Shown one piece after another: positions 43,390 to 54,668 of a stretch of DNA of 64,000 bases. Below the pieces are notes generated by a model, which had not been told where the DNA came from, did not search any database, and was given only the letters and a program-made list of their open reading frames with translations. Source of the stretch: Hydrogenophaga flava NBRC 102514 (GTDB taxonomy: Bacteria > Pseudomonadota > Gammaproteobacteria > Burkholderiales > Burkholderiaceae_C); the NCBI RefSeq assembly GCF_001571145.1, contig NZ_BCTF01000008.1:1-64000 (forward strand), in the 5' to 3' direction. Every line of letters starts with the position of its first letter. Positions within the stretch are counted from its first letter, which is position 1. The position numbers and the translations under genes were made by a program.

Positions 43390-44278
43390 TGAAAGCCCCT
43401 CGCTGATAGGACGCCCACTCCTTGGAACGGGGGAAGCGGCGCTGCAGTTGCTGGGCCAGTTGCTCGACCACCTGGACGTTGTTGAGCCTGCGCTCGATCT
43501 TGATACCGAGCCAGAGCGTTTCGGAGTTGGCCTGTTCAGAGTTGTTGATGCGACGGATCACAAACTGCGCCTTGGTGAATTCGCCCCTGAGATATTCCAG
43601 ATTCGCGAGGTTGTATCCCACGAAGGGATTGGCCGGATCGAGTTCGTACGACCGCGCGAAGCTGGCCTCCGCCTCGGCGGCCTGCCCCATGCGCAACTGG
43701 CAGGTGCCCTGCATCATCAGGGTCTTGGCCTGGTTGACGTACAGAGGGTTGGACAACGCGCTGCGGAACAGTTGCACGCCCTCGGCGTACCGCTGCCGCT
43801 GACAAAGAAACACGCCGTAGTTGTGCATGGCGTCGGCGTCGCGCGGATTGATCTGGAGCGCGCGGCGGAAGCTTTCTTCAGCCGGCGCCTGCTCGTTCAG
43901 CCGCATGTACACCAGCCCGCGCAGCGAGTAGGCAGGTCCGAAGCTGGCGTCGGCTGCAAGGGCCTGCTTGATCTGGTCGAGGGCCACCGAGGTCTGCCCC
44001 TGCTCGAAGTAACCCGCCGCGAGCTCCAGCCGGAGCCTTGCCCGCTTGCGGCCTTCCGGCTCATCCGATTCGGTGATGGGCTCGGTGCCTGTACCCGCGT
44101 TGGTGCTGGCATTGTTGGCTGCGGAAGCGGATGTGGCAGCACAGCCGCCCAGCCACAACATGACCCCCAGCAGCAGGAGCATCCCCAGAGCACGAACCAG
44201 CCATACAGACCGACCGACCTGCTGGGTCGGTCCGGGCAGAATTTCTGATCGCGCGCTGAAATCGGTCATGCCTGTCAT
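43382..44278 (-). CDS. pilF: Type IV pilus biogenesis/stability lipoprotein PilF (PilW)
   Basis: A 298-residue lipoprotein with lipobox LGGCAAT near residue 46 and a TPR solenoid ([46 protein letters not shown]). PilF pilots the PilQ secretin to the outer membrane. The N-terminus is longer than usual because the ATG overlaps the rlmN stop (ATGA); a start nearer the hydrophobic core is possible but would lack this coupling. Confidence 0.9.
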   Translation of the reverse strand: MTGMTDFSARSEILPGPTQQVGRSVWLVRALGMLLLLGVMLWLGGCAATSASAANNASTNAGTGTEPITESDEPEGRKRARLRLELAAGYFEQGQTSVALDQIKQALAADASFGPAYSLRGLVYMRLNEQAPAEESFRRALQINPRDADAMHNYGVFLCQRQRYAEGVQLFRSALSNPLYVNQAKTLMMQGTCQLRMGQAAEAEASFARSYELDPANPFVGYNLANLEYLRGEFTKAQFVIRRINNSEQANSETLWLGIKIERRLNNVQVVEQLAQQLQRRFPRSKEWASYQRGAFNE

Positions 44279-45402
44279 TCCTTGGCTAGGTGCACAAATC
44301 GGATGGGTTGGGCCGAAGCGATCCGCCTGGCGACCTGGGTTCGGTCCATCACGTCTCCAGCCAGCTGGCCGCAGGCCGCATCGATGTCGTCACCACGCGT
44401 CTTTCGCACAGTGGTCACGATGCCGGCCTCGCTGAGGATCCTGGCAAACGCCTGCACCACCGGGCGCGGCGAACACTTCAGGCCGGAGTCGGGAAACGGG
44501 TTGAAGGGTATCAGGTTGAATTTGCACGGCACACCCCGACCGCCGTGATGCCGCACCAGGTCCAGCAATTGCTCGGCGTGTTCGGGTTGGTCATTGACCC
44601 CGTCCAGCATGCAGTACTCGAACGTTATGAAGTCGCGCGGCGCGGCAGGCAGATAGCGCAGGCAGGCGTCCAGCAGTTCGGCAATCGGGTACTTGCGGTT
44701 GATGGGCACGAGAACATCGCGTAACTGGTCGTTGGGCGCATGAAGCGACACTGCAAGCGCCACTGGGCAGTCCTTGGCCAGACGGTCGATCATGGGTACC
44801 ACGCCCGAGGTCGATACCGTAACGCGGCGCCTCGAAAGCCCGTAACCATGGTCGTCCAGCATCACCCTCAACGCAGGCACAAGCGCGCTGTAGTTCTGCA
44901 AGGGCTCGCCCATGCCCATCATCACCACGTTGGTGACCACACGCTCGGACGACTTCAGGTGCTGACGCAGGAAGTGCTCGGCATGCCAAAGCTGGGCGAG
45001 GATTTCGCCAGTGGTCAGATTGCGGGAAAAGCCCTGATGACCAGTGGAGCAGAAGCGGCAGCCCACGGCACAACCCGCCTGTGAGGACACGCACAGCGTG
45101 CCTCGGTCGTCTTCGGGAATGAACACGGTCTCGACGGCATTGCCGTCGCCCACATCGAACAGCCACTTGATGGTGCCGTCGGCCGAGTCCTGCCGCGAGA
45201 GCACAGGAAGCCCGGAGATGGAGCAGACCGATGGGAGCTTTTCGCGCAGGCTCTTGGCGAGATCGCTCATCTCGTCAAAACGCGACGCACCCTTCTGGTG
45301 AATCCAGCGAAACAGCTGGACGGCGCGGAAGCGCTTTTCGCCCAGCTGTTCGCAAAAGGCGGTCAGGCCCTCGAGATCGAAATCGAGCAGGTTGACCGTC
45401 AT
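44275..45402 (-). CDS. rlmN: Dual-specificity 23S rRNA A2503 / tRNA A37 methyltransferase RlmN
   Basis: A 375-residue radical-SAM methyltransferase. The CxxxCxxC cluster motif is in [11 protein letters not shown] near residue 112 and the C-terminal acceptor cysteine in [12 protein letters not shown]. It makes 2-methyladenosine in 23S rRNA and some tRNAs. The ATG at 45402 ([13 protein letters not shown]) lies 21 bp after ndk; the ndk-rlmN-pilF-rodZ-ispG order is conserved. Confidence 0.96.
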   Translation of the reverse strand: MTVNLLDFDLEGLTAFCEQLGEKRFRAVQLFRWIHQKGASRFDEMSDLAKSLREKLPSVCSISGLPVLSRQDSADGTIKWLFDVGDGNAVETVFIPEDDRGTLCVSSQAGCAVGCRFCSTGHQGFSRNLTTGEILAQLWHAEHFLRQHLKSSERVVTNVVMMGMGEPLQNYSALVPALRVMLDDHGYGLSRRRVTVSTSGVVPMIDRLAKDCPVALAVSLHAPNDQLRDVLVPINRKYPIAELLDACLRYLPAAPRDFITFEYCMLDGVNDQPEHAEQLLDLVRHHGGRGVPCKFNLIPFNPFPDSGLKCSPRPVVQAFARILSEAGIVTTVRKTRGDDIDAACGQLAGDVMDRTQVARRIASAQPIRFVHLAKE

Positions 45403-45423
45403 GATGGCATGGTCAGCCCGCAA

Positions 45424-45849
45424 TCAGCGCGAGTAGACGTTCATGCCGGGGAAGAAGAAGGCCACTTCCACGGCAGCGGTTTCGGGGGCGTCGGAGCCGT
45501 GCACGGCGTTGGCGTCGATGCTGTCGGCGAAGTCGGCACGGATGGTGCCGGCGGCGGCCTTCTTGGGGTCGGTGGCGCCCATCAGGTCACGGTTCTTGAG
45601 GATGGCGCCTTCGCCTTCCAGGACCTGGATCATCACGGGACCGGAGATCATGAAGCCCACCAGGTCCTTGAAGAAAGGACGCTCCTTGTGCACGGCATAG
45701 AACTGCTCGGCTTCGCGCTGCGACAGGTGAGCCATCCGGGCGGCCACAACCTTCAGGCCAGCCGCTTCGAAACGGGCGTAGATCTGGCCGATGACGTTCT
45801 TGGCGACGGCGTCGGGCTTGATGATGGAGAGGGTGCGTTCGATGGCCAT
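45424..45849 (-). CDS. ndk: Nucleoside diphosphate kinase
   Basis: A 141-residue enzyme of standard length that transfers gamma-phosphate between nucleoside triphosphates and diphosphates. It begins [18 protein letters not shown] and the phosphohistidine is in [13 protein letters not shown] 114-bp gap upstream separates it from rluB and probably carries its promoter, though I cannot assign a well-spaced one. Confidence 0.97.
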   Translation of the reverse strand: MAIERTLSIIKPDAVAKNVIGQIYARFEAAGLKVVAARMAHLSQREAEQFYAVHKERPFFKDLVGFMISGPVMIQVLEGEGAILKNRDLMGATDPKKAAAGTIRADFADSIDANAVHGSDAPETAAVEVAFFFPGMNVYSR

Positions 45850-45963
45850 GATGGTCCTTGGAGCAGGTTATGAAATAGAAATCGTGCGCCTTGCGGCAAA
45901 GCCTTTGATTCTACATCGCACCTATGTCAACACACACCCGATGCCCTCAAGAGCGCGCCGGGC

Positions 45964-47241
45964 TCAACGCCCGCCGGAACGCCCCGGCTTTCGGCCCTTC
46001 TGCGGCATTTTGTCGCGCGCCTCATCACGCTCCCTGCGCCGTTGCAGCGAGTCCTGCCCGATGTACCCATACGAGGTTTTCATGGGGTCCGGTTGTCCAC
46101 CCGCCCCAGCGCCTTTGCCGGGCCCCTTGCCAGGACTCTTTCCAAAGCCCCTGGCACCGGCCCCTCCAGGCTTGCCGTCCTTGGCAAAGGAAGTGCCGGC
46201 GCGCGCGCCGCCACCTTTCCCGTCGGGTCGGGGGCCCTGCCCGAAATGCCGGCCACGCCCACCGGTGTTGCGGGCAGAAGCTGGGCCCTCGCCACTTTGC
46301 GGCATGCCGGCCGCCGTGGTCAGGCGCTCGATGTCCCGATGGTCCAGTTCGAGCCAGACACCTCGTTTGAGCCCGCGCGGAAGCATCATGGCGCCGTAGC
46401 GGATGCGGATCAGGCGGCTGACGGCATGCCCCACCGCCTCGAACATCCGGCGCACCTCGCGGTTGCGCCCCTCGGCGATGGTCACCCGGTACCAGCAATT
46501 GGCACCCTCACCCCCACCATCCTCGATGGACGCAAACTGGGCCATCCCGTCGTCGAGCCTCACCCCATCGAGAAGGCGCTGCTTTTCTTCAGAGGACAAC
46601 GCACCCAGCACGCGCACGGCGTATTCCCGCTGCAATCCAAACCGGGGATGCATCAGCCGGTTGGCCAGCTCACCAGAGTTGGTGAGCAGCAGCAACCCCT
46701 CCGTGTTGAGGTCCAGACGTCCCACGGACTGCCACTTGCCGGTCTGCAGCCGCGGCAGACGACGAAACACCGTGGGCCGGTTCTGCGGGTCGTCGTGTGT
46801 CACCACTTCGCCAGCGGGTTTGTGATAGGCGAGCACCCGCGGCGGAGGCGGCGCGATGCGAACACGCACCGGCTTGCCATTGACCTTGATGGTGTCCCCG
46901 AACTGGATGCGCTGACCAATGTGAGCCGGCTCCCCATTGACGGAGATGCGCCCCTCCAGAATCAGCTGCTCCATCTCCAGCCGCGAGCCCAGCCCCGCCT
47001 GCGCCAGCACCTTGTGGAGTTTGGGAGAGTCGGCCTCAGGCTGCAGCACGCGCCTGGAAGGCAGGGGCAGGTCCTGCTCCTGCACGGCGTCAAACGCCCC
47101 GCTGACCACATCATCAAAGGCCATGTCGCCTGAAACCGGGGCCGCGGCGGGCCCGGACGCGGGCACAGACCCTGCAGGCGAAGCAGCCTGAGCGTCGTCC
47201 GGAGGGGTCTCATTCGGCTGTCGGGGGGGCACCATGTTCAT
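45964..47241 (-). CDS. rluB: 23S rRNA pseudouridine(2605) synthase, RluB family
   Basis: A 425-residue protein. An N-terminal low-complexity stretch precedes the S4 RNA-binding domain ([20 protein letters not shown]) and the RsuA-type catalytic domain with [17 protein letters not shown] (catalytic Asp). The last 110 residues are Gly/Lys/Arg-rich, probably a disordered RNA-binding tail; such tails are frequent in Burkholderiales RluB. The start overlaps scpB by 32 bp; a second ATG two codons later is equally possible. Confidence 0.9.
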   Translation of the reverse strand: MNMVPPRQPNETPPDDAQAASPAGSVPASGPAAAPVSGDMAFDDVVSGAFDAVQEQDLPLPSRRVLQPEADSPKLHKVLAQAGLGSRLEMEQLILEGRISVNGEPAHIGQRIQFGDTIKVNGKPVRVRIAPPPPRVLAYHKPAGEVVTHDDPQNRPTVFRRLPRLQTGKWQSVGRLDLNTEGLLLLTNSGELANRLMHPRFGLQREYAVRVLGALSSEEKQRLLDGVRLDDGMAQFASIEDGGGEGANCWYRVTIAEGRNREVRRMFEAVGHAVSRLIRIRYGAMMLPRGLKRGVWLELDHRDIERLTTAAGMPQSGEGPASARNTGGRGRHFGQGPRPDGKGGGARAGTSFAKDGKPGGAGARGFGKSPGKGPGKGAGAGGQPDPMKTSYGYIGQDSLQRRRERDEARDKMPQKGRKPGRSGGR

Positions 47242-47866
47242 GCTGTTCCTGAAAAAGTTCGGATGTCTGGGATTCAACGGGCTCGCCCGCCGGCTCCGCG
47301 GTGCTGCTGCCCAAGGCGTCAAAGTCCAGCCGTCCCAGAGCGGACTCCTGAACCTCGCTGCTGTCCAGCGGCGGCAGCTGATCAAGCGACGACAGGCCAA
47401 GGTCGTCCAGAAACTGGCGTGTCGTGGCAAACAGCGCAGGCCGCCCGACGGTTTCCCGATGGCCGATGACCTCGATCCAGCCCCGGTCTTCCAGCTGCTT
47501 GAGGATCAGGGAGTTGATGGTCACGCCCCGGATGTCCTCCATGTCGCCTCGCGTCACGGGTTGCCGGTAGGCAATGATCGCCAGCGTCTCCATGGCCGCT
47601 CGCGTGTACTTGGGCGGCTTCTCGGGGCGCAACCGGTCCAGGAAAGGTCGCAACTCGGGACGGCTCTGGAAGCGCCAACCAGAAGCGACCTGTACCAACT
47701 CCACGCCGCGACCGGTCCATTCGGCCTGCAGGTCCGACAGCAGGGTTTTGAGCGTGTCGGCCGACAGCTCTCCATCGAACAGCACGCCCAGTTCCCTCAC
47801 GGACAAGGGCTGGGGCGCACAGATCAGGGCCGTCTCGACGACGCGCCGGGCATCCGAAGTGTTCAT
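47210..47866 (-). CDS. scpB: Segregation and condensation protein B
   Basis: A 218-residue winged-helix protein: [26 protein letters not shown], then [21 protein letters not shown] split across two winged domains and [12 protein letters not shown]. ScpB dimers bind ScpA in the SMC condensin. The C-terminus is acidic and variable. The ATG at 47866 gives the family start; a GTG further up adds a non-family extension. rluB follows with overlapping ends. Confidence 0.92.
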   Translation of the reverse strand: MNTSDARRVVETALICAPQPLSVRELGVLFDGELSADTLKTLLSDLQAEWTGRGVELVQVASGWRFQSRPELRPFLDRLRPEKPPKYTRAAMETLAIIAYRQPVTRGDMEDIRGVTINSLILKQLEDRGWIEVIGHRETVGRPALFATTRQFLDDLGLSSLDQLPPLDSSEVQESALGRLDFDALGSSTAEPAGEPVESQTSELFQEQHEHGAPPTAE

Positions 47867-48009
47867 CGGTGGTGCCTGAATATGAATAGTGGGGGTCCTG
47901 ACCAAGCCGCAACAGCGGCAGCGGGCGTCGCGCAGGACTGACCGAGTGCTACAGGAATCGGGGATTTGACGCGGCGCTTCAGAGGCCCTGAGGGCTGCTG
48001 GAACCGCGT

Positions 48010-48990
48010 CTACAGATCACCCTCATTGTAACGGAGCCCCGCTGCGTCCAAGGTGGCCCGAAAATCGGCGGGTACCACACCGGAGAAACCCAGCTCGCCA
48101 CCCGTCACCGGATGAGTTAGACGCAAGCGCGCTGCGTGCAACGCCTGCCGCTGCATGCCCCACGCCACGCGACCACCATACAGCGCATCGCCCACCAGGG
48201 GATGACCGAGCCAGGCCATGTGCACCCGGATCTGGTGCGTTCGGCCGGTGTGAAGCTTGCAAGCCACCAGGCACGCCTGATCGACGGTATCCATCACCCT
48301 GAAGGTCGTGCGAGCCGGCTTGCCCGCAGTACTGTCTTTGCGCAAAACGGCCATACGCAGGCGATTGGCCGGGTCGCGCCCCACCGGCTGATCGACCTCA
48401 CAAGACTCGTCTCGCCGCCAACGGCCCTGACCGATGGCCAGGTACTCGCGCTGTACCTCGCGCGCAGCAATCGCCCGCACCAGGCCATCCACTGCACGAC
48501 GGCTCTTGCCCACAAGCATCAGCCCGGAGGTGTCCTTGTCCAGCCGATGCACGATGCCGGCGCGTGGCAAACTGGCCGCGCCCACGTGATGGGCCAGCAA
48601 ACCATTGAGCAGCGTGCCGCTCCAGTTGCCGGCGGCTGGATGAACCACCAGTCCCACCGGCTTGCAGATCACCAGCAGGTCCTCGTCCTCGTACACGATG
48701 TCCAACGCCATGGGCTGGGCCACAAAGGCCATGGCCTGCTGCGTAGGCCGCAGCTCGACGCGGAGCCGACCGCCCGCCGCCACGCGCGCCGAGGGCTTGG
48801 CGGCCAGCCGCCCATTCAGCGACACCGCGCCCTCCACCATCAGTTGCTGGAGGTACGACCTCGAAAGCTCGGGCACCAGGGTGGCCAGCGCCTTGTCGAT
48901 GCGCCAACCGTGCATGTCTGCAGGCACAGTGAGGTCGCGCACCTCGGTGTCCGCGAGCACATCGGTGGCGTCGATTTCGGCCTCGCTCAC
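48010..48990 (-). CDS. rluD: 23S rRNA pseudouridine(1911/1915/1917) synthase RluD
   Basis: A protein of about 326 residues with an N-terminal S4 domain ([20 protein letters not shown]) and the RluA-type catalytic core; [16 protein letters not shown] holds the catalytic Asp. It modifies helix 69. The start is uncertain: in-frame GTG at 48990 (giving the E. coli length), GTG at 49005 and TTG at 49035 are all possible, and none has a clear ribosome binding site. It is divergent from bamD, as in E. coli. Confidence 0.92.
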   Translation of the reverse strand: MSEAEIDATDVLADTEVRDLTVPADMHGWRIDKALATLVPELSRSYLQQLMVEGAVSLNGRLAAKPSARVAAGGRLRVELRPTQQAMAFVAQPMALDIVYEDEDLLVICKPVGLVVHPAAGNWSGTLLNGLLAHHVGAASLPRAGIVHRLDKDTSGLMLVGKSRRAVDGLVRAIAAREVQREYLAIGQGRWRRDESCEVDQPVGRDPANRLRMAVLRKDSTAGKPARTTFRVMDTVDQACLVACKLHTGRTHQIRVHMAWLGHPLVGDALYGGRVAWGMQRQALHAARLRLTHPVTGGELGFSGVVPADFRATLDAAGLRYNEGDL

Positions 48991-49017
48991 ACCGGGGCCG
49001 TTCACCCCCCCCGTCGA

Positions 49018-49023
49018 TATAAT
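49018..49023 (+). promoter_or_regulatory. Consensus -10 box for bamD
   Basis: A perfect TATAAT lies 41 bp before the bamD GTG in the rluD/bamD divergent region. The expected -35 position has no consensus match. If functional it places a leader of about 35 nt before bamD and argues for the rluD start at or downstream of 49005. Confidence 0.5.
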
Positions 49024-49064
49024 TTCTGCAGCCAATCCGGTGTTCCAGTTGTGAAGGTAAGCGT

Positions 49065-49871
49065 GTGATTCCTCGTTCGAGATTATCGGTCGTGCCCCTG
49101 TGTGCCGTAGCCGCCGCGCTGAGCTTCTCGGGCTGCAGCTCCACTCCCGTGGACCCGACCAAGGACTGGAGCCCCAACAAGATCCACAGCGAGGCGATGG
49201 ACGAGCGCAACGCGGGCAACTACGAAAAGGCCATCGGCCTGTACGAGAAGCTCGAAGGTCGCGCGGCTGGCACGCCTCTGGCCCAGCAGGCACAGCTTGA
49301 AAAGGCCTACACGCAGTACAAGTCTGGCGAGCAGGCCCAGGCACTGGCCACCATCGAGCGCTTTCTGCGCCTGCACCCGGCCAGCCCTGCGCTGGACTAT
49401 GCGCTCTACCTCAAGGGCTTGGTGACGTTCAACGAAAACCTCGGTCTTCTTGGCTCACTCGTCCAGCAGGACCTCTCTGAACGCGACCAGAAAGCGGCCA
49501 AGGAGTCGTTCGAGGCCCTGCGCGAGGTGGCCACCCGGTTCCCCGACTCGCGTTATGCACCGGATGCCCGGGCGCGCATGACCCACATCGTCAACTCGCT
49601 GGCGCAGTCGGAAGTGCATGTGGCCCGCTACTACATGAGCCGTGGTGCGTACCTCGCGGCCATCAACCGCGCGCAAACCGCCATCACCGACTACCCCAAG
49701 GCGCCCGCCCTGGAAGAAGCCCTGGCCATTCTCGTGAGCAGCTACGACGCGCTCGGAATGACCCAGTTGCGTGACGACGCCAAGCGGGTGCTTCAATCCA
49801 GCTTCCCGAACAGCGCCTACCTCGGTCGCACGCAGAGCTCCGGTGGCAAGCCGTGGTGGAAGCTCTGGTGA
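49065..49871 (+). CDS. bamD: Outer membrane assembly lipoprotein BamD
   Basis: A 268-residue lipoprotein. The signal peptide ends in the lipobox SFSGC (Cys24), then TPR-like helical repeats (EAMDERNAGNYEKAIGLYEK, AYTQYKSGEQAQALATIERF) typical of BamD/ComL. It is the essential partner of BamA in outer-membrane protein insertion. The start is a GTG at 49065. It has the conserved divergent position relative to rluD. Confidence 0.95.
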   Translation: MIPRSRLSVVPLCAVAAALSFSGCSSTPVDPTKDWSPNKIHSEAMDERNAGNYEKAIGLYEKLEGRAAGTPLAQQAQLEKAYTQYKSGEQAQALATIERFLRLHPASPALDYALYLKGLVTFNENLGLLGSLVQQDLSERDQKAAKESFEALREVATRFPDSRYAPDARARMTHIVNSLAQSEVHVARYYMSRGAYLAAINRAQTAITDYPKAPALEEALAILVSSYDALGMTQLRDDAKRVLQSSFPNSAYLGRTQSSGGKPWWKLW

Positions 49872-49961
49872 CGCCACACTGCCAGCAGCAGTGGGCTGGA
49901 AATTAGTGGTTACCATGCGGACCAGTGTGGGCAGCCCGCCCGCTCCAAAAGACCCTCTCCC

Positions 49962-50720
49962 ATGACCAAAGGCTATCGCATCCATGCGTCAACAGGCATC
50001 CATCGGGGTGACCGTGACTACCAGCAGGATCAGGTCTGTCTGCTGCACCATCCCCGCGAAAGCGGTTGCCTGCTGGCGGTGGTGGCGGATGGCATGGGTG
50101 GCCGAAGCGGAGGACGAAAAGCGTCGGATCAGGTGATGCTGACCTCGCGCCAGCTGTTCGAGCGCTACGACCCGGACACCGACGACGCCGCTGCCATGCT
50201 GCGCCAGGTGGTTGAGGAGTCGCACCTCGTCATCAAGCTCACCGCCGTGTCGGCCGAGCAGGAGCCGCACAGCACGATTGCCGCGTTTCTGCTCACCCCG
50301 GGTGGCAGCAGCCACTGGGTGCATGCGGGTGACTCACGGATCTACCACTTCCGCAACGGCAAGATGGTGTTCCGCACCATGGACCACTCCTATGTGCAGT
50401 CGCTGGTCAACCAGGGCGAGATCACCGAGGAAGAGGCGCTGGACCACCCGCACTCCAACATCCTGATGGGTTGCCTGGGCACCGACAGCGATCCCCCGGT
50501 GGACCTGCATGTGGTGCCGCAACTGGGACCCGGCGACGCGATCATGGCCTGCAGCGACGGCGTGTGGCACTACTTCACGCCCGACGAACTCGCCAGCACG
50601 GTGGCCATGCTCTCTCCCCGCGAGGCCTGCGAGTTCCTGATTCAGAAGGCCCGTTCACGGGCCAAGGGCTCTGGTGACAACCTCTCGCTCACCATCGTCA
50701 AGCTCGACCCGCTGACCTGA
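49962..50720 (+). CDS. PP2C-family serine/threonine phosphatase
   Basis: A 252-residue stand-alone PPM/PP2C phosphatase. The metal-binding motifs are complete: RDYQQDQ near residue 19, VADGMGGRSGG, WVHAGDSRIY, CSDGVWHYF and GSGDNLSLTIV. Mn2+ or Mg2+ binding and phosphoprotein phosphatase activity are expected. No Ser/Thr kinase gene is adjacent, so the partner is unknown. It is convergent with zapE; a weak 5-bp GC stem lies in the 36-bp gap at 50729-50744. Confidence 0.92.
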   Translation: MTKGYRIHASTGIHRGDRDYQQDQVCLLHHPRESGCLLAVVADGMGGRSGGRKASDQVMLTSRQLFERYDPDTDDAAAMLRQVVEESHLVIKLTAVSAEQEPHSTIAAFLLTPGGSSHWVHAGDSRIYHFRNGKMVFRTMDHSYVQSLVNQGEITEEEALDHPHSNILMGCLGTDSDPPVDLHVVPQLGPGDAIMACSDGVWHYFTPDELASTVAMLSPREACEFLIQKARSRAKGSGDNLSLTIVKLDPLT

Positions 50721-50756
50721 TCAGCGCAGCCCCCAGGCAGGGGCGGCACGGACATC

Positions 50757-51854
50757 TCAGGTCAACCCGGTGTCGACCGTCCGGTGCTCCAGCGCCAGGT
50801 ATTCGGCCGACTGCATCTCACCCAGGCGCGAAACCGTCCTGGGGAACTCGTGCGCCATCGGGCCATCGGTGTAGAGCTGCTCGGGCCGCACTGCGGCGGA
50901 CATCACCAGCTTGACGCGGCGGTCGTACAGCACGTCGATCAGCCAGGTGAACCGGCGCGCTTCCGACGCCTGGCGCACCGCCATCTGCGGCACATTGGAC
51001 AGCAGCAGCGTATGAAACTGCGAGGCGATTTCCAGGTAGTCGTTCTGTGAGCGAGGGCCGCCGCAAAGAGTCTTGAAGTCGAACCAGATCACGCCACCCG
51101 CCCGTCGCTTGGAACGGATCTCGCGTGACTCGATGTGCATCACCGGGTCTTCGTCGTGCGCCTCGGCCAGTTCGCCGAATGTCTTGTCCATCGCCGCATC
51201 AGCCGCCTCACCCAACGGACAGTGATAGAGCTCGATGTGCGTCAGGGTGCGCTGGCGGTAGTCGGTGCCGTTGTCGACATTGATCACCTCCAGCTTCTGC
51301 TTGAGCAGCTCGATGGCCGGCAGGATGCGGTCACGGTGCAGACCGTTGGGATACAACCCGTCCGGGTGGAAGTTGGAGGTGGTGACAAAGCCCACGCCTG
51401 CCTTGAACAAGGCGTCCAGCAGGCGGTGCAGGATCATGGCGTCGGTCACGTCCGCCACGTGGAACTCATCGAAGCAGATCAGCTTGTAGCGCTCGGCAAT
51501 GCGCCGTCCCAGCTCATCCAGCGGGTTGACCGTTCCTTGCAGGTCGCGCAACTCGCGGCGCACTTCCCGCATGAATTCATGGAAGTGCAACCGCGTCTTG
51601 CGCCGGATCGGGACTGCGTTGAAGAAGCAGTCCATCAGGAAACTCTTGCCGCGCCCCACCCCGCCGAACATGTAGACCCCGCGCGGGATCTCGGGCTTGA
51701 CGAACATCTTCTTCAGCGCGTTGGAGCGCTTCTGCTTGTAGTTCGTCCAGTCGACGGCACACCGCTCCAGAGCGTCGACGGCACGCTGCTGGGCGGGATC
51801 GGTGGTGTAGCCGCGCTGCTTGAGCTCGGCTTCGTAGGTGGCGCGGACCGACAA
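50757..51854 (-). CDS. zapE: Cell division protein ZapE (AFG1-like ATPase)
   Basis: A 365-residue AFG1-family ATPase. Walker A is in MFGGVGRGKSFLMD and Walker B in KLICFDEFHVADVTDA; the sensor region TTSNFHPDGLYPNGLHRDRI follows. ZapE acts at the Z-ring during constriction. The best start is a TTG at 51854, 13 bp after lpd, without a clear ribosome binding site. Placement directly after the 2-oxoglutarate dehydrogenase genes is common in Burkholderiales. Confidence 0.93.
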   Translation of the reverse strand: MSVRATYEAELKQRGYTTDPAQQRAVDALERCAVDWTNYKQKRSNALKKMFVKPEIPRGVYMFGGVGRGKSFLMDCFFNAVPIRRKTRLHFHEFMREVRRELRDLQGTVNPLDELGRRIAERYKLICFDEFHVADVTDAMILHRLLDALFKAGVGFVTTSNFHPDGLYPNGLHRDRILPAIELLKQKLEVINVDNGTDYRQRTLTHIELYHCPLGEAADAAMDKTFGELAEAHDEDPVMHIESREIRSKRRAGGVIWFDFKTLCGGPRSQNDYLEIASQFHTLLLSNVPQMAVRQASEARRFTWLIDVLYDRRVKLVMSAAVRPEQLYTDGPMAHEFPRTVSRLGEMQSAEYLALEHRTVDTGLT

Positions 51855-51867
51855 GGGCTAGACCGGA

Positions 51868-53295
51868 TCAGAAGTTCAGGGTGCGCTTGTCCACCGCCAG
51901 CGCGGCTTCCTTGGTCGCTTCCGACAGCGAGGGGTGCGCGTGGCAGATGCGGGCGATGTCTTCGGCGCTGGCCTTGAACTCCATGGCCACCACGGCCTCG
52001 GAGATCAGCTCGGACGCCATCGGACCCACGATGTGCACGCCCAGGATCTCGTCCGTCTTGGCGTCGGCCAGGAACTTGACCATGCCGGTCGTGTCGCCCA
52101 GTGCGCGCGCGCGACCGTTGGCCAGGAACGGGAACGTGCCGGCCTTGTACGCCACGCCATCGGCTTTGAGCTGCTGCTCGGTGCGGCCGACCCAGGCGAT
52201 TTCCGGGCTGGTGTAGATCACCCAGGGGATGGTGTTGAAGTTGACGTGACCGTGCTGGCCAGCCATGCGCTCGGCCACCGCCACGCCCTCTTCTTCCGCC
52301 TTGTGCGCCAGCATCGGGCCGCGCACCACATCGCCCACCGCCCAGACGCCCGGCAGATTGGTTTTGCAGTCGCCGTCAACCACGATGGCGCCGCGCTCGT
52401 CCAGCTGCAGGCCCACCGCTTCGGCGTTCAGGCCGATGGTGTTGGGCACGCGGCCGATGGAGACGATCAGCTTGTCCACGTCCAGCGACACTGCCTCGCC
52501 CTTGGCATTGGTGTAGGCGACGTTCACGCCCTTCTTGCCGGTCTTGATCTCGCCGACCTTCACGCCCAGCTCGATCTTCAGGCCCTGCTTGTCGAAGGCC
52601 TTCTTGGCTTCCTTGGCGATCTGCTCGTCCACGGCCCCCAGGAAGGTCGGCAGACCTTCGAGGATGGTGACGTCAGCGCCCAGGCGGCGCCAGACCGAGC
52701 CCATTTCCAGGCCGATCACACCGGAGCCAATCAGGGCCAGCTTCTTGGGCACTGCGCCGATGCGCAGCGCGCCGTCGTTGGACAGGACGTGCTCTTCGTC
52801 GAACGGAACGCCCGGCAGCGCGCGGGCATTGGAGCCGGTGGCCACCACGACCTGTTTGCCGGTGATGACTTCCTCAGCTGCGCCGGCCACCTTGATCTGG
52901 TAGCCACCATCGGCGGCGGCCACGAAGGAGCCGCGACCATGGAAGAAGGTCACCTTGTTCTTCTTGAACAGGTAAAGGATGCCGTCGTTGTTCTGCTTCA
53001 CGACAGCGTCCTTGCGACCCACCATCTTGGCCACGTCCATCGTCACCTTGCCGGTGCTGATGCCATGGTCGGCGAAATGGTGGTTGGCGTGCTCGAAATG
53101 CTCGGACGATTGCAGCAATGCCTTGGAGGGGATGCAGCCCACGTTGGTGCAGGTGCCGCCGGGGGCGGGGCCGCCAGCGGCGTTCTTCCACTCGTCGATG
53201 CACGCGACCTTGAAGCCCAGCTGGGCTGCGCGGATGGCCGCAATGTAGCCGCCGGGGCCGCCGCCGATCACGACGACGTCAAATGCTTGGGACAT
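51868..53295 (-). CDS. lpdA: Dihydrolipoyl dehydrogenase (E3)
   Basis: A 475-residue flavoprotein that reoxidises dihydrolipoamide with NAD+. FAD binding is in [18 protein letters not shown], the redox disulfide is Cys49/Cys54 in [13 protein letters not shown], and the C-terminal His/Glu pair lies in [13 protein letters not shown]. It is the third gene of the 2-oxoglutarate dehydrogenase operon and may also serve other complexes. The 66-bp gap before it contains a TTCG-capped hairpin. Confidence 0.96.
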   Translation of the reverse strand: MSQAFDVVVIGGGPGGYIAAIRAAQLGFKVACIDEWKNAAGGPAPGGTCTNVGCIPSKALLQSSEHFEHANHHFADHGISTGKVTMDVAKMVGRKDAVVKQNNDGILYLFKKNKVTFFHGRGSFVAAADGGYQIKVAGAAEEVITGKQVVVATGSNARALPGVPFDEEHVLSNDGALRIGAVPKKLALIGSGVIGLEMGSVWRRLGADVTILEGLPTFLGAVDEQIAKEAKKAFDKQGLKIELGVKVGEIKTGKKGVNVAYTNAKGEAVSLDVDKLIVSIGRVPNTIGLNAEAVGLQLDERGAIVVDGDCKTNLPGVWAVGDVVRGPMLAHKAEEEGVAVAERMAGQHGHVNFNTIPWVIYTSPEIAWVGRTEQQLKADGVAYKAGTFPFLANGRARALGDTTGMVKFLADAKTDEILGVHIVGPMASELISEAVVAMEFKASAEDIARICHAHPSLSEATKEAALAVDKRTLNF

Positions 53296-53324
53296 GATTT
53301 CTTATCCTGAATGGGGTTGGACAA

Positions 53325-53342
53325 ACGCCCCCGAAGGGGCGT
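53325..53342 (-). repeat. TTCG-tetraloop hairpin between sucB and lpdA
   Basis: Read on the transcribed strand it is ACGCCCC-TTCG-GGGGCGT, a 7-bp GC-rich stem with a C(UUCG)G loop, an exceptionally stable RNA hairpin, followed by TTTGT. It could attenuate transcription into lpdA or protect the sucB 3' end from exonucleases. Confidence 0.65.
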
Positions 53343-53361
53343 CTGCAATTTCACTGTTCGA

Positions 53362-54624
53362 TCAGATGTCGAAGAGGAGACGGGCCGGGTCTTCCAGCGC
53401 TTCCTTCATGGCCACCAGGCCCAGCACGGCTTCGCGGCCGTCGATGATGCGGTGGTCGTAGGACATGGCGAAGTAGTTCATCGGGCGCACCACAACCTGG
53501 CCGTTTTCGACCATGGCGCGGTCCTTGGTGGCGTGTACGCCCAGGATGGCCGACTGCGGCGGGTTGATGATGGGGGTGGACATCATCGAACCGAAGGTAC
53601 CGCCGTTGGAGATCGAGAACGTGCCACCGGTCATGTCGTCGATGCCCAGCTTGCCATCCTTGGCCTTCTGGCCGAACTCGGCGATCTTCTTCTCGATCTC
53701 GGCGAAGCTCATCTGGTCGGCGTTGCGCAGGATGGGCACCACCAGACCGCGCGGCGAACCGACGGCGATACCGATGTCGAAGTAACCGTGGTAGACGATG
53801 TCGTTGCCATCGACCGAGGCGTTGAGGATCGGGAACTTCTTGAGGGCATGCACAGCAGCCTTCACGAAGAAGCTCATGAAGCCGAGCTTGACGCCGTGCT
53901 CCTTCTCGAATTTCTCCTGGAACTTCTTGCGCATCTCCATGACCGGTGCCATGTTGATTTCGTTGAAGGTGGTCAGGATGGCGTTGGTCGATTGCGACTG
54001 CAGCAGACGCTCGGCCACGCGGGCCCGCAGACGGGTCATCGGCACGCGCTCTTCGGGACGGTCGCCCAGGTCGGGAGCGACCACCGCCACCTGCGGCAGC
54101 ACCTTGGTGGGCGCGCCGGTGGGAATGGCGGCCGGTGCGGCGACCGCAGCCTTGGGAGCACTCGCGGCGGCCAGCACATCACCCTTGGTGACGCGCCCGT
54201 CCTTGCCAGTGCCGGCCACGGAGCCAGGAGCCATGCCGTTGTCGGCCATCAGCTTGGCAGCGGCGGGCATGGCCACGCCAGCCTTGCTTGCGGTGGCTGC
54301 AGCCACAGAGGCAGCAGCAGCTGGTGCGGGCGCTGCGGCCGCCGGTGCGGGGGCGGCTGCCGGAGCAGCGGCGCCGGCCACCGCCGCGGTATCGATCCTG
54401 GCGATGACCTGGTCGGCGGCCACGGTGGCACCGTCGCCTTGCACGATCTCGACCAGCACGCCACCGGCGGGCGCCGGGCATTCGAGCACGACCTTGTCGG
54501 TCTCGATCTCGATCAGGATCTCATCGGCGGCGACGGCTTCGCCGGCCTTCTTCTTCCACTGCAGCAGGGTGGCCTCGGCCACGGATTCAGAGAGCTGCGG
54601 AACCTTGACTTCTACGATTGCCAT
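53362..54624 (-). CDS. sucB: 2-oxoglutarate dehydrogenase E2, dihydrolipoyl succinyltransferase
   Basis: A 420-residue E2: one lipoyl domain (lipoyl Lys44 in [11 protein letters not shown]), an Ala/Pro linker, a peripheral subunit-binding domain ([20 protein letters not shown]) and the catalytic acyltransferase domain ending with [12 protein letters not shown]. It moves succinyl groups to CoA. The ATG at 54624 begins [20 protein letters not shown]. It sits between sucA and lpdA. Confidence 0.96.
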   Translation of the reverse strand: MAIVEVKVPQLSESVAEATLLQWKKKAGEAVAADEILIEIETDKVVLECPAPAGGVLVEIVQGDGATVAADQVIARIDTAAVAGAAAPAAAPAPAAAAPAPAAAASVAAATASKAGVAMPAAAKLMADNGMAPGSVAGTGKDGRVTKGDVLAAASAPKAAVAAPAAIPTGAPTKVLPQVAVVAPDLGDRPEERVPMTRLRARVAERLLQSQSTNAILTTFNEINMAPVMEMRKKFQEKFEKEHGVKLGFMSFFVKAAVHALKKFPILNASVDGNDIVYHGYFDIGIAVGSPRGLVVPILRNADQMSFAEIEKKIAEFGQKAKDGKLGIDDMTGGTFSISNGGTFGSMMSTPIINPPQSAILGVHATKDRAMVENGQVVVRPMNYFAMSYDHRIIDGREAVLGLVAMKEALEDPARLLFDI

Positions 54625-54668
54625 GTTTGTTCTACCTGGAATGTTTCGAGGGACGTGGCCCAAAGGCT

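Noticed and set aside
45908..45930. TTGACA and TAGAAT on the minus strand upstream of ndk as a sigma-70 promoter
   Set aside because: Both boxes are near consensus but are separated by only 11 bp, far short of the required 16-18 bp, so they cannot work together as one promoter.
49018..49023. TATAAT used as evidence for a plus-strand promoter with a full -35
   Set aside because: Only the -10 is convincing; the 17-bp-upstream hexamer is GC-rich and unlike TTGACA, so only the -10 box is annotated.
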